64,000 nt of DNA. It comes from Oryzias latipes (lineage: Eukaryota > Chordata > Actinopteri > Beloniformes > Adrianichthyidae). Numbering within the stretch: the stretch's first letter is position 1; each line of letters begins with the position of its first letter. Shown here one piece after another: positions 24,371-35,799 of this stretch. The notes below the pieces were generated by a model. It saw nothing but the letters and a program-made list of their open reading frames with translations. It searched no databases and was not told the DNA's origin. The stretch spans positions 13,097,483 through 13,161,482 of the forward strand of contig NC_019859.2 of the NCBI RefSeq assembly GCF_002234675.1. The letters run 5' to 3'. The translations under genes and the position numbers were made by a program.

Positions 24371-24479
24371 AGCGTCAATATTTTATTTTCTGGTTATGAA
24401 AATAGGCCAATCAGAGGGCAGCTGGACGAAACTAACGGTCTAGAATGTTCCACTTTGCAGCGCCGTATTAAACACATTT

Positions 24480-25167
24480 TTAGTTTTTAGTATATATTCT
24501 TAAAAATAAACATTCAAAGTATGAGGCATTTGTGCTGAAATTTATATTTATTGGTAATAATAATAATGTAATATTAATAATATGTATTTACATTCATTTA
24601 TTAAAAAGATTGTAGTAAATGTTTCACCACTAGATGAAAACAAAACCAAGGATAACGGTTTTCTCACTATATTTTTATGTATAATTTTAATTCAATTTTA
24701 TTCATTCATAATAAACACTGTCACGGCTTTGGGTGCTGTCATCAAACTCAATAATTATATTGAAATAAAATATCATTGCGTCTCATGATTGTTTTTGCCC
24801 TGCAGTCCAGTGCTCAAGGGAGGTCTGCATTTAGATCCAGATTGGCCCTTCTGTTCTCATGTTCTATATTTAAAGCGGCTCCGGCCTTAAAAGGTTCTGA
24901 CAGTGTCTTTGCATTCTACCGATTGGTAGCCTTATTTCTGCTCAGTGGAAAGCTGCCGCATCCACGGCCCCTCGCCCTGCCGCTTTGCCTGGAACTAAAC
25001 CTGATTTTAAGAATAACAGATAAAAACTGATTTTGTTGCTTGCAGGTGTTGGCTGAAGCATGCATCCAGCACATGGTTTATTCAAAAACATTACGTAGAC
25101 AGTGATGGGCAGGGCGGCTGAAACCAAGCTTTACGTATTCATATTTCCAGGAAAATATATTGGAATT
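24480..25167. other. Intergenic, upstream of the myosin light chain gene
   Basis: AT-rich, with short open frames on both strands. I see no gene or recognisable repeat. Confidence 0.4.
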
Positions 25168-25179
25168 GTGAGTATTTAT

Positions 25180-25567
25180 TTATTTATGGGCTGCATGGTG
25201 ACGAAGTGGTTAGCGCTTTTGCCTCACATCAAGAAAGCACCCGGTTCAAGTCCCAGCTTGGGGGGACCTGAAGCTGAACATCAATGGGGGACCTTTCTGT
25301 GCGGAGTTTGCATGTTCCCCGTGGGTTTTCTCCGGCTTCCTCCCACCGTCCAAAAACATGCTTCATAGGTTCATTGGCAACTCTAAATTGACCATAGGTG
25401 TGAGTGTGAGAGTGAATGGGTGTGTGATTGAGGACATTCTAACCTGCGACAGACTGGCAACCTGTCCAGGGTGTCCCTCTGCCTTCGCTCATAAGTGGCC
25501 GGGACAGACTCCGGCAGCCCTGTGACCCCGAAAGGGATAAAACGGAATAGAAAAAAAATGAATGAAC
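25180..25567 (+). mobile_element. tRNA-like SINE, 388 bp, with 12-bp target duplication
   Basis: The head GGTTAGCGCTTTTGCC and the downstream GGTTCAAGTCC fit the A and B boxes of an RNA polymerase III promoter. The body carries the fish repeat signature TTTGCATGTTCCCC and CTGGCAACCTGTCCAGGGTG. The A-rich end is GAATAGAAAAAAAATGAATG. GTGAGTATTTAT flanks both sides (25168-25179, 25568-25579), which is typical of LINE-driven insertion. Confidence 0.85.
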
Positions 25568-26069
25568 GTGAGTATTTATGGACAGTCATCTTTAGACCAA
25601 ACCTTTAATCCAAAACTTGTTTGCTGTAGAACATCATCAGATGAGATTGGATGGAAAACTGCTTGTGTAATCGTTTAACTTGTTTTATGGCAACTTTTTT
25701 TGTCACAATAAACATCACTTTTAGGTAGTATTAAATACGTTCATTTTTGTTTTTTTTGGTTGTGATGAGACAAGTTCTTGTCCAGTCTTGTGATGCTCTT
25801 TCCACACTTTTGATCAACATATTTTGGTTTCAATTGATCAGTTTGCAAAATTGTAATTTTTCTTTATTAAAAACATTTTGTTCTAAAGAAAGACGGTCAT
25901 AACAGCAACTCTTTCTACAATATTTGGAGCAGATTCTAACCCCCCCCCCCCAGAGTTTTACTAATGGCCCCCCGTTCTGAAATCCGTCTACACGAATAAC
26001 AGTTAGATTGACTTACAGAGCTGGTAAGGTAAAGGACGGCCAGTGTAAGTTGGCGGGGTGGCCTTCACG

Positions 26070-26194
26070 ATGTCGGGATCAATACAAGCGGCGCAGAAGC
26101 AGCATCTGCACCAGCATGACTATGAGAGCAGCTATTACCTAAGCACCAAGTCGTCTGTTAGCCAGCAGGCTTTCTCTGCCTCCGAGACCACCAG
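26070..26194 (+). pseudogene. Unrecognised coding-like exon interrupted by an hAT-like element
   Basis: An ATG in reasonable context opens MSGSIQAAQKQHLHQHDYES followed by a Ser/Tyr-rich stretch (SYYLSTKSSVSQQAF). Base use is more GC-rich than the surroundings. The frame is cut at 26195 by an element. Beyond that element (27817) it would continue in frame as SRRNNPNQLK, entering a small palindrome. I do not recognise the family. It may be a first exon or a retrogene piece. Confidence 0.35.
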
Positions 26195-27816
26195 CAGGGC
26201 TCCAGACTAACTTTTTTCACTAGGAGCACTTAGGGGCACAACCAGAAAATTTAGGGGTGCATAGCGTAAATCAACATTCAAACCAAATCTACTAATTTCC
26301 ACTGTGAAGAATAAATACTATAATAATAGATGCAGAAATTACAATGTGCTGTTTCAAAATCAGTGTCACATTTTATTCTGCACTTTTGAAGATGCAACAA
26401 CAGGTAAACTGACAGCACCATCGCTGTCATGACAGTACAAATAGTAAAAAAAAATACCATACATTTAGAATAAAAAAAAGTTTTTAGTAACAAGTGATTA
26501 CCGTAGTAACCTTTCGTCATTTCACAGTTTCAAACAATACTTAAATGTATGTAAATATTAGAGGATGGAAATTCATGTTGGCGACACCAAATAGGTTTAG
26601 CCAAGATGCACAATAAGTGTGTTTGAGATCACCCAGATGGACGCAACACTGCACAGATCACCTGGTGTGTGACGTATATTTTTGTTTTTGCTCTAACATC
26701 ACCTGTCAATCAAAACAAAAATATCAACAGAAAGGGGTGGAAGCAAGACCCCAACCTGAGCGAACACAGCTGGAAATTTAGTACTGAACTGACTGAAAGC
26801 TGCCCTACAGACTACAAAACAATGCATTATGGGACATGCGTCCTGATGGGTTTTTTGTAGTTCAGTGATCAATTAAAATAATTTAAAATACCAACTGATT
26901 AAAAAAAGGCTACATCCATTACAAAACATTAAAATAATTATAAAAGATGTAATATCACAGATCATACTTAGGGGGAGAGGCATATTAAAACTAAATTGAA
27001 TGTTAAGGACAACTCCTAATTCCTGTTATCCTTCAGTCTCGCTGCAGCTTCGCCTTCATGCCCCCACCCCCAGGGCGCTGGTTCATCTTAAACACGTCTA
27101 TCTATCGTTGCATTTCCCCTGCCTGTTTTAAATCGTGTTGTCGCTCACACGTGTTTAATGTCAAGAGCCCGTTAGCTGTCACGCATGAACGTGTGGGGCA
27201 TTTATTCTCCTCAGCTGACCATCTCCCGCGGGAGCGGTGTGCTGCCGTAACAGCCGTGCATGATGAGAACCGCGGTTTGCTTCGCGAGTTTGAGACCCCT
27301 GCTGTACACTCTGGCTCTGGTACACTAGCCGCAGGTCGGAAGAACGAATCAATCGTTCGCTTGCTCATAGCTCAGACGCACATATCAGGTTGTGATGATA
27401 TTTGTCTCCGTTTCCTTCACACAGATGTTTACGCGCACTCGATTATCTCTAGGCCCCGCCACTCCACATATTTTAGCCACTTACAGGGACTTTCCCTATT
27501 CTTCTCACACGCATTGGCTGCCTCAGGCATCACTCAATGACACACGAGTGTGCGCTTGCGTGTGCTCCAGTCTCATGAGTATTCGCGCGAGTGTGTGTGT
27601 CTGTCTGCGTGCGTGTGCGCTCGCGTCTCATTGATGATTTCATTGCTCATTTCATCGATCATTGACGTGCCCCTTCCACGTTTAATGTATAAAAATACGG
27701 AGGGTGGGGGAGGCAAATTTACTGGTTGCACATGTGCGACCGGATGTAAAATTCAGTCGCACACTCTCAAATTTTGGTCGCAAAATGCGACCAAATGGTC
27801 GCAGTCTGGAGCCCTG
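26195..27816. mobile_element. hAT-like element, 1.62 kb, CAGGGCTCCAGAC termini
   Basis: It begins CAGGGCTCCAGACT and ends AGTCTGGAGCCCTG, a perfect 14-bp inverted repeat. The 5-base ACCAG stands on both sides (26190-26194, 27817-27821). A normal hAT would leave eight. The right third (27040-27660) is GC-rich. A 160-codon frame at 27058-27540 is not like any transposase I know. The element looks non-autonomous. Confidence 0.8.
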
Positions 27817-27827
27817 ACCAGCCGTCG

Positions 27828-27952
27828 GAATAATCCCAATCAGCTGAAGATCCCAGACCATTGGTGTCAGCTGTCAGTCAAATCAGGGTCAGATGAGTCA
27901 CTTCACCATTATTCTTCTCCTTCTGGGATCTTCGCTGATTGGGATTATTCTG
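27828..27952. repeat. Small palindromic element
   Basis: AATAATCCCAATCAGCTGAA near 27830 is nearly the reverse complement of sequence near 27925-27950. The arms are about 28 bases with about 65 bases between them. It lies directly after the hAT-like element and could be a short MITE. Confidence 0.7.
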
Positions 27953-28418
27953 TTTTTATATCCGTATACCCAGAAGTTAGAAAACATTTCATAATATGTA
28001 TCTAAAAACCTTTATAATCTAAGAGTTTTTATGTGTTTTTTAATGTCTAAATCCAACAATAGAGGATTCCTTCAGTGTCTTTTTGTGAAGTTCTTTCACC
28101 AGGCGTGTTTAATTGTTGAAATGTCATCTATAAAACAAAACATTCAATCTTCACTACAAACACAGTCCACTTTAGAAATTATTCATATATTCAACCTCCA
28201 TTCAATGTTTGCCTTATCTTTGCAATCTTCAGATTTACTTTACAAAATACATCAAACTTATAACTATACAGTCTATAGGTTTGTTTGTTTGTGAATGAAT
28301 TAAAAAAAGCAGCAGAAAACCTATCTTTTTAAAACTGCTTTTTCATAGTTATTTTGTATATTCTACGCTTTACCGTGAAGCACTTTGTGAATTAGTATTA
28401 TTATTTGGTTAAGCTTGG

Positions 28419-28493
28419 CAAGGAGGCTGGCGAGTTCACGGTGAGCGTGTACAACCCGGAGGAAGAGGAGAGCAAGGAGGGCAGGAAAGAGTG
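28419..28493 (+). pseudogene. Possible terminal exon, family unknown
   Basis: After TTTGGTTAAG a frame reads KLGKEAGEFTVSVYNPEEEE followed by SKEGRKE and TGA. It is GC-rich and acidic amid AT-rich DNA, as a real exon would be. It could be the end of the gene whose start is at 26070. I do not recognise it. Confidence 0.3.
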
Positions 28494-28499
28494 AATGCT

Positions 28500-29786
28500 T
28501 GTATTGATTAGGCCTTAACGTACCTCACTAGGAACGAAAAGGTCGCTACGATATTTTTATGAAAAAATTAAAACCGCCGCAACAACTCAAAACCCGCCTA
28601 TTTAAATTTTTCCTATCCTCCAAAAGCCATTTTTACCCGCAAATTTAGAACCGATACCGCCAATTTGCCCGGAAAACAGCCCAATCTCGCAACACTGTAC
28701 GCTCATAAACAGAGTTTTTGTGTAATAACAGTCACATTACCTAGCTTGAAACCGCATAAACTAACTGTTAGCTTGAAGCTAAGCTAAACGTTTTAACTAC
28801 AATACATAAATGTATGTAAACTTTTACATCAAAATAACTCACAAAGGATTGGTGTAGTTCTGGTTTTCCATTCCGATGATCGTTTCTAGTCGTTTTCCAC
28901 AACTCTTTGACAATCCGGAGCAATGTCCCTTGCGTCAAGCGGGAAAAAGACTGGCCGTATTTGCCGCGCTTGTATTTATAGCTTGGTCAGATGTGGGCGA
29001 AGCTTTCATATGTGAGTGACATTGGTTTGACCAATTAAACAACAGTTCTAACTATCTTTGTCAAACAAAAATTTGTCAACCATTAGACCCTATCTCTCCC
29101 TCTTTTTGTTTCATTTATTCATTTATTTATGTATTTATTTATTTATTTTGGGTGGTTCTGGTCACATATCAGTTTTTTTCCTTAACACAATAGCTATTTA
29201 TGTTATTAAGTAGTTGTACTTCATATTTATAGATTAGCTTTGAGAAATGACACATGAAACCTCACGCTCTGAGCAATGTTTTTTATTTTTTTATTTATTT
29301 TAAAAATTGAAATATAATTATTACAAAACTCTCGCAGACACAATCAGGAGTAGTCGCAAAAAAGGTGATGGAAAAGGCCGGTCTTGATCCATTGGCGGAG
29401 GCCTGGGGGTGGAGGTGGGGTTGTCAAGAGGGCGCCCCGGCATCATTAGGTGGAAACGGAAATTCTCCAAGATTTCTAAAACTTTGGAAAACTTTGTGAA
29501 TGAACGGTTCAGCGTGAAAAATGCACTTAAAACATGGCAAAAACTGCTTATCGTTTTACTGTTATACTGTTACACTGAAGCTCTAGTTCCACTCCAGTGT
29601 TTAAATTCCAACCAAAGGATTAAGGCGCCATGTTGTTGCCTGTAACCAGGTCCTCTTGATTTTTATTGCACTGGTAATGATAGGTGGCGGATGCGAGTGT
29701 CTGCAAGCTAGTTGGAGAGACTGTGAACAATGTCATGATGACCTGACGTAATAATATGACAACTTTTATGTCTTTCCAACGCAGTT
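28500..29786. other. Intergenic; no supported gene
   Basis: Contains a TTTA-rich microsatellite (about 29110-29150) and AT-rich DNA. The open frames here are short and without recognisable motifs. Confidence 0.4.
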
Positions 29787-30151
29787 TTGATGAGGTACCA
29801 CTCTGCCGTGAGCTACTGGAATTCATCTTTAGAGAGACCCAGCGGCTTTGTGATCAACTGGAATCACAAAGCTACGTAATGGATTTGGATTTCCTTTATT
29901 CCCGCAATGAAGAATTCCATTGAATACTTCTAATATGTGCACACAGGGGACTTTTACAAGATGTGGACATCATTGAAGCAAATATACAAAAAGTGCTGCA
30001 ATTACTACAAGCCCATAATGAACCTTCTTTGGGATTCAGGCCTTCCTTGCTGATAACTGGAAATTGGGAAATTTCTTGTGAACAATTGCAGTGCTTTCTT
30101 GACTCATTTTACAGTGAGGGAAATTGCACACTTATTTTGTGTCAAATACAG

Positions 30152-31019
30152 CAGTGTTTTTCAACCTTTTCTGAGCCACGGCACACTTTAACCTTAAAAA
30201 AAATCCCGCGGCACACCAGCATCCAAAAATTAAAAAAAAAGAAGGAGAAACTCATAGTATGTATTGATCTACAGCCCCTCCACAATCTCACATGCATTTT
30301 TGAGATAATTCTTGCAGAAAAAGCTGGAAACTGCAGCTTTTTTTTTCTAAAAGATTCAATAAAAGTTAAGTTAGAAGATTTAAAAATAGTTTGATGCGTG
30401 TTCGTTGGTTTCAAGACGTTTAACAACAGATCTCCGTATGCGCTGTCACTCTCACAACCCAATGCATCATGGGAGATGTAGTGCATAAAACGGCCGGAGA
30501 TCGGTTTTCGGAGCTTCATTGTTCTGTTCACTTGTTCCACGGTCTGATACCGGATTCTGTGGAAAGCAACAGCGCAAAAGACGAGCTTTAGCTGGTATTT
30601 TTGTTAGAACTGAGCGACTTTACGAGCTAAATCGGGACAAGGAAGTGAAGACTTTAACCACTTCTGATTGGTCAGACTGATGACATGTGATTAAGCCCCT
30701 CAAGAATGATTGGTGGAGACAGTCAAAGGAACGGGACTTTTCCCAAACACAGCCGGAGCTGCAGCTGAATCGTGGTACTGTCATTCTTATCCAAATGTCT
30801 TTAATAAAATAAAATAAACGCAAAGAAAAAGTATTTTACGATCTTTTATATTCCTAACTCCTCAGTGTTTTATCAGGGCCTGTTTGGATGAACACAGAGC
30901 TGAAATCCTGGAGATGGGAAATGTTTTTAGATCAGTTAATGAGGGCAATTTTCCACGGCACACTTGACCATCTCCCACGGCACACTAGTGTGCCGCGGCA
31001 CACTGGTTGAAAAACACTG
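30152..31019. mobile_element. hAT element, 868 bp, with perfect 8-bp target duplication
   Basis: The ends are CAGTGTTTTTCAACC and GGTTGAAAAACACTG. AAATACAG is duplicated on both sides (30144-30151, 31020-31027). The element interrupts a coding block of the integrase-core pseudogene. Subterminal CGGCACAC repeats lie at both ends. No transposase is present. A second partial copy is at 880-1091. Confidence 0.93.
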
Positions 31020-32344
31020 AAATACAGGACCACACGGCGAAGAATCTGAAAATATGGTTTATCTGTCAGAATGTCTTACAGTGACCTACCAGATCCGGAT
31101 CTTAAAGACATAATCAGTCATTTCATTTGGAAATTTCCCAATTCTAGGATTAAAACTGGCTCTGGATATCTCAGCAGCATTGGATTACTGTATGTGTAAC
31201 CAGAAATATTAATAATTAATAAATTATCAATTTACAATGTAAGCTGTACTAGTACTGATATGGATTCTGTGTTATATGCTCTTTTAGAATCCAAAGATCT
31301 CGGATAATGGAAACTTTAAGACTTGTTGATCCAGTTGGAACCTTTTTTTATGGTCTGAGCATTAATATTATTCCAAGAAGAGTCTACTCTGTACCAGCAC
31401 CCATGGCTCTCCGGCACATTGATGGGAATCATAAATTGATACGGTACACATTCTTTGCATGGGGCCGGTTTAGCTCGTGCTGGTTTGCAGCACCTTCCGT
31501 CCGTGAAACCAGGGTTAAATTCCAGACTGCTCCCTATTCCCTCCTCTGCTGCTGTGCCAGTCTCAAGCCCAGTTGGATTGAGAGGGTTGTGTCAGGAAGG
31601 GCATAAAACATTGCCAAGTTAACCATGCAAGTCATCCTCAAGGGAGGGTTGTTTCCAAAAGTGAAAGTAGAAAACACATTCTTTGCATATTTTATTTTTG
31701 AACAATTTTGGAACACTACTTCACTAGTAATTTTCTTCTTTTGCTGTGTGCAGATGTAGGATCGTCATTCATGGGGGAATCAATGTAAAAATTGTGTACC
31801 TCAAGGCTGCTGACAACAAAAAGGCATCCATTGTTCTTTCAGCCTTTCTTGAAGCCATTCAGCAGTTTGGAGTTCCAAGACATGTCCGCGGTGAGAAAGG
31901 GGGTGACAATTTCTTGAGTAAAATTGTTATTGCACGAGGATCCCTGATGTGACTGATGAGACTTTTATGAATGCATGCATTTGATATTCATTATGCATGC
32001 AATTTTAGGAACAAAATTTCAGATTTCAGTTTCTTAAAGTATCTTAAAAACAATGGGATGAGGATGAATGCCTTGATGTAGTATAACATTGGATATGTAA
32101 AGTGACATTTAATAAATCAAAAAATTGATTTCTGTTCTGACTTTATTTTCCAAAACTTTAATTTCTACATTCATAGCAACCCACCCTGAACTTTTTTTCC
32201 TTATTTTGATTTATAAATATAGCAAGGGGAAATTGCCTAGACATAAAATTGTTGTATTCTTGCACTGAAATCTTCATTTTCTTTATGCAGAGAGAAGACC
32301 TTTCATTACAGGCCAAAGCGTCCACAATCAGCATATTGAGAGGT

Positions 32345-32612
32345 TATTCAATTCAATTCAATTCAATTTTATTTGTATAGCCCAAAATCACAACAACAGT
32401 CGTCTCGATGGGCTTCGAAGTAAAACATGAACTTAAAAGGATCACGAATACAAAGAGTTCAATAGGAAAATACTAAAATGAACTAACAAACTGACTAAGC
32501 TATACTGGCATCCCTGCCCTTAGACCCCCCTTCGCGGTAAGGAAAAACTCCCAAAAAAAAACGGAATCCGGAAAAAACGAAGAAACCTCAGGGGTGCCCA
32601 CAGCTGAGGAGG
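32345..32612 (-). mobile_element. SINE-like repeat inserted in the integrase-core pseudogene
   Basis: ATTCAATTCAATTTTATTTG leads into TATAGCCC and a body ending before GAGGTTA. GAGGTTA is present on both sides, so it is a likely target duplication. The same family occurs at 49748-50120 and its tail at 54513-54577. The (TTGAAT) tail is at the left, so the element lies on the minus strand. Confidence 0.75.
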
Positions 32613-33305
32613 TTATGGAGAGATGTTTGGCGTGCTGTTACTGAAAATTACTATCAAGCTCTCCAACACTTGTTTCATAACAATGCCTTAACAATGTCTT
32701 AACAATAACCATGTCTTTAAGGCGTGAAGTCATGGGATGCTGCAACACCTCATCAATCTTTTTTTTTTTTTTTTTGGTCCATCTGTGCCCACACAGATTC
32801 CAGTTCTGTTCCACTTGAAGAATAAATGGCAATGCGCACCATGAAGGTCCAGGAGAGCTTTTTTGTGTGGCAGACAAGTTTAGGAGTATGCTGTTAATTA
32901 CATTTTTATTGTTTAATGAATACAATGGCATTTGTCTCTTCATTTTGAGTGTTCAAAGGCCTTACAAAACTTCTTAGATGAGTTACCTTCAGAAATTTCA
33001 GTGGGTCGAACCACTAATATTATGGAAATAACAGTCAAAATCTTTGACTGGATTTTGACCTTGATGTTGACCTTTTCTTTCTAATTTGTTATGTATTTAT
33101 TTGACCACGAGATGGCGCACTCGGGACCAAAAAGAAAAGTCAGTTCCTCTGCGGGTAGCAGCTAACTGGCGCCCCCTTCAGTTGGATCACAGGCTACAGT
33201 TTTCTAAGAAGATATTACTGAGTAGTACACAGACATTTTTATAAAATTACAATTTGATTTCAGGTTATGTGTTTGGAATAGGACTCTCACAGTGGACATG
33301 TACCT

Positions 33306-33364
33306 AAAATGAAAGTGTCAGACCCCTTCAGTCTCCCACTGAGGGGGTCTGACACTTTCATTTT
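33306..33364. repeat. Perfect 21-bp hairpin
   Basis: AAAATGAAAGTGTCAGACCCC (21 bases, 33306-33326) pairs fully with 33344-33364 across a 17-base loop that can itself pair CAGT with ACTG. It is far longer than expected by chance. It may be a tiny MITE or a small-RNA precursor. Confidence 0.85.
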
Positions 33365-33467
33365 GCATCACTTGCGTCACAGGGTGTTGATACTTCTTTG
33401 CCTCACTGTAATTAAAGTGAATCATTGATCTTACCCCGTAGTTTCTTACACAATAACATCAGTTTAC

Positions 33468-34087
33468 CTGAACACAACACCACCAGTCTGTCTTTGCGCT
33501 TTGAATTCTCATCATAGTAGAAAAAAGGATGAGAAGAGGACTTGATCAACCACACATTTCTCAGTGGGGAATTGTTGTGATCATTTGGATCAAAGCAGAA
33601 CCACAACCCAGCCGTGCACACACTGTTGTTCCAGTTTCCATTAGATTCAATGTCATAAACTGGTCTCCCCTCAGTGCCGTAAAATATTTCCAGGACCCCA
33701 GCACAGCGGCTGTTCAATTCCACCAACATTAAATGGGCTGGAGCAAAATAGAAAGTGATGTAAAAATAAGTCATTCTGTTAACAGCACTTTTCCTCTACC
33801 TGAACAGGTGAGGGCAACAGCTTTGCCAGAAAAACATAACTTCTGTGATGAACTGCTGCCTTTGCAGTCGAGTAAAGCAGACTCGTGACTTTCACAGAGG
33901 AACTCTCTGCTCCAATCTGGAGCTTCTGTTTCTCCATAGAGCGCCCACCAGAGGCCTAATGGAGCTCCACAGCCCAGCTCCCTATAGATCACTTCTGCAT
34001 CCTGCTGGTCAAAGACTCAGGACCACAAGCTGTTAAACCTCATCTCCAAGCCTGTCTGAGCACAGATCAGCTCCAGCCTGATGGAGT
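33468..34087 (-). pseudogene. Scavenger-receptor cysteine-rich (SRCR) type gene fragment, two exons
   Basis: The minus-strand exon 33800-34087 reads IRLELICAQTGLEMRF, then VIYRELGCGAPLGL, SREFLCESHESALLDCKGSS and GKAVALTCS. This is the pattern of an SRCR domain, a disulfide-bonded ligand-binding module of scavenger receptors such as CD163/DMBT1-like proteins. An in-frame TGA lies before VFDQQDAEV, and a usual Cys of this motif is Tyr. The second exon, 33468-33737, carries LNSRCAGVLEIFYGTEGRPV and ends RLVVLCSG. It is a weaker SRCR match. Both exons end with TTCAG followed by GTA donors, so they look like repeated units of one gene. The stop points to a pseudogene or to a gene truncated here. 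Confidence 0.6.
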
Positions 34088-34583
34088 CTGTGGATCCAGA
34101 GGAGAAGATCAAGAACAAAGTTTAAAAAGAAAAGAAACCTTCTGAATCCTTTTGCTAATATGTTGCTAGCCTTTTGTTCACATTTGTATGATTTTGGCAT
34201 AATACGTTTTTATGGAGAGCAAAATATAATACATTTTTTTAGGATTAATATACCTGTCTGTTTTTATTCATATTTATGCTCAAAAGGTTTAGTTTAGCTC
34301 TAGTGTGTTCAATAAATGTTGTTTGGCCCGCAACCTAAAGCGTGTTTTGGATTTAGGCCCCCTGTGTTACTGAGTTTGAGACCCCTGTATTACGAATATA
34401 TAAAATTAATGCATTTCTTTTGTGTAAAATGGCCAAATATAAATAGGGAACCAGTGGCGCCACTGGGGTGGTGGGGTTGTATGTTCACCAAAGATGGCTT
34501 GTGATACAGAGATAAATGAGTCAGGGTGCCCCAGGAGAGTTGCAAAGACTGACAGAGACACGGTGGGTATGTAGGTATAACGC

Positions 34584-35180
34584 TTGCAAGACAGTGACAG
34601 ACTGCCAGCCATTGTACATCTTCTAAAAGAAATATCAGAAGAGCAAAATGGTGACAGAACTGTAGAGGCAAGATGTTTGTTAGCCCAAATAGACTATAGC
34701 TATAGCCTCATTCTAACATTTACCAGTTTTCTTGGTGAGATAAACTATCTGTTAGATCATTTACAGTTTCCACAACTTGATTTGGGCACAGCTGTCACAC
34801 TTGTGGACTCTCTTGTTGACACATTGGAGAGTTACAGAGAGGGCTCTCTCTTTAATGACATCTGGGACAATATTTCAAGTCTTACTGAGCAATCCAAAAT
34901 TAGTGACACACCTTCAGGGCTTCAGGTCAGGGCAAGCTCTTTGCCTGAAGGGCATTACTTGTTCATGCCATTGGTTCAAAGACAAGGGAGCATAGAGGAG
35001 GAGTCCAGTCGGACAGGTTTATTTATTCCTGTTATTGATGTGCTTCTCTCTGAGGTGAAGAAACGATTTTCTAAAGAACATTGTGTCATAATGAAAGGGA
35101 TAGGAGTGTAGAACCAAGAAGGGCTAGGGACATAGATCTTGATGACTTTGTGGATGTGTTTGCCAAAAAACATAGCAACA
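34584..35180 (+). pseudogene. hAT / ZMYM1-like transposase fragment
   Basis: An open frame of 175 codons carries LLKEISEEQNGDRTVEARCL, SLILTFTSFLGEINYLLDHL, LVDSLVDTLESYR and GLFIPVIDVLLSEVKKRFSK. This is the central to C-terminal region of the hAT-type proteins annotated in fish as zinc finger MYM-type 1-like. N-terminal zinc fingers and the C-terminal dimerisation block are absent, and a stop follows MKGIGV. No TIRs were found, so it is a fossil piece. Confidence 0.75.
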
Positions 35181-35579
35181 TGCGCATAAAGCTATTCTGA
35201 AGCGTGGTAAAGAGAATCGCGGACTATTGTCCCTGTTAGGGAAGTATTGTTATATAAAACAGCTGTTATGCAAGTATGTGATTGTTTCTGCACATACTGT
35301 ATTTCTTGTTTGTATCTGGTTTCCCCGGCTTTGTTTTGTTTGCAATAAATGCTCACCTTTTGACAAATGTAATTGGAGAATAAAATGTTTGTGCAACTCA
35401 AAATGTTAACTGTACTTTTATTTGTTCACATTGTTCGCATTTTAGCATTAAATAGTAACACAATAAATCAAAATATATCAGTAGCCATTTTACTCTCTGT
35501 TAGTTATCTAAAGGCGGTTTTACAATGTTTATTAGAATGATTTTTGAAAATATAGCTCATGGTTTTCGTGTGCCACCAA

Positions 35580-35790
35580 GATTTAAAGTGGCCAAGGTGT
35601 TCCCAGCCAGCTCAGAGACGTAGTCTCTCCAGCATGTCCTGGGTCTTCCCTACGGTCTCTCGATGGAGGCGTCCAGGACGCCACCTCAACTGGCTCATCT
35701 GTATGTGGAGAAGCAGCGGCTCTGAGCTCTCTTAGGGTGACCAAGCTTCTCACCTTATCTCTAAGGAGGCACCCAGGCATCCTACAGAGG
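35580..35790 (-). mobile_element. RTE/Rex3-like LINE, C-terminal reverse-transcriptase region
   Basis: On the minus strand LLRDKVRSLVTLRELRAAAS, then a shifted frame with the WRDYVSRLAWE-type block (GETTSLSWLGTPW), matches the end of the reverse transcriptase common in fish genomes. Another piece of the same kind lies in an N4BP2 intron (about 42540-42660, plus strand). Confidence 0.6.
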
Positions 35791-35799
35791 AAGCTGATA

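Larger units (their letters stand above)
29787..32690 (+). pseudogene. Integrase-core-domain gene (fish multicopy type), broken by insertions
   Basis: Exon-like blocks keep the family order: CRELLEFIFRETQRLCDQLE (about 29800), DVDIIEANIQKVLQLLQAHN (29960), a block up to LILCQIQ (30144), then after an inserted hAT YRTTRRRI (31022), METLRLVDPVGTFFYG and RRVYSVPAPMALRHIDGNHK (31307-31450), RIVIHGGI and VYLKAADNKKASIVLSAFLE (31757-31860), ITGQSVHNQHIER (32310), and after an inserted repeat LWRDVWRAV (32614). Introns with GT-AG ends separate several blocks. In this family the core holds acidic catalytic residues. Here the segment usually reading DKGGEN reads EKGGDN and stops follow, so it is dead. 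It resembles the integrase-like genes common in fish. Its normal role is unknown to me. Confidence 0.75.

Noticed and set aside
27058-27540. 160-codon frame in the hAT-like element
   Set aside because: No transposase or other motif. It lies in a GC-rich part where long chance frames are common.
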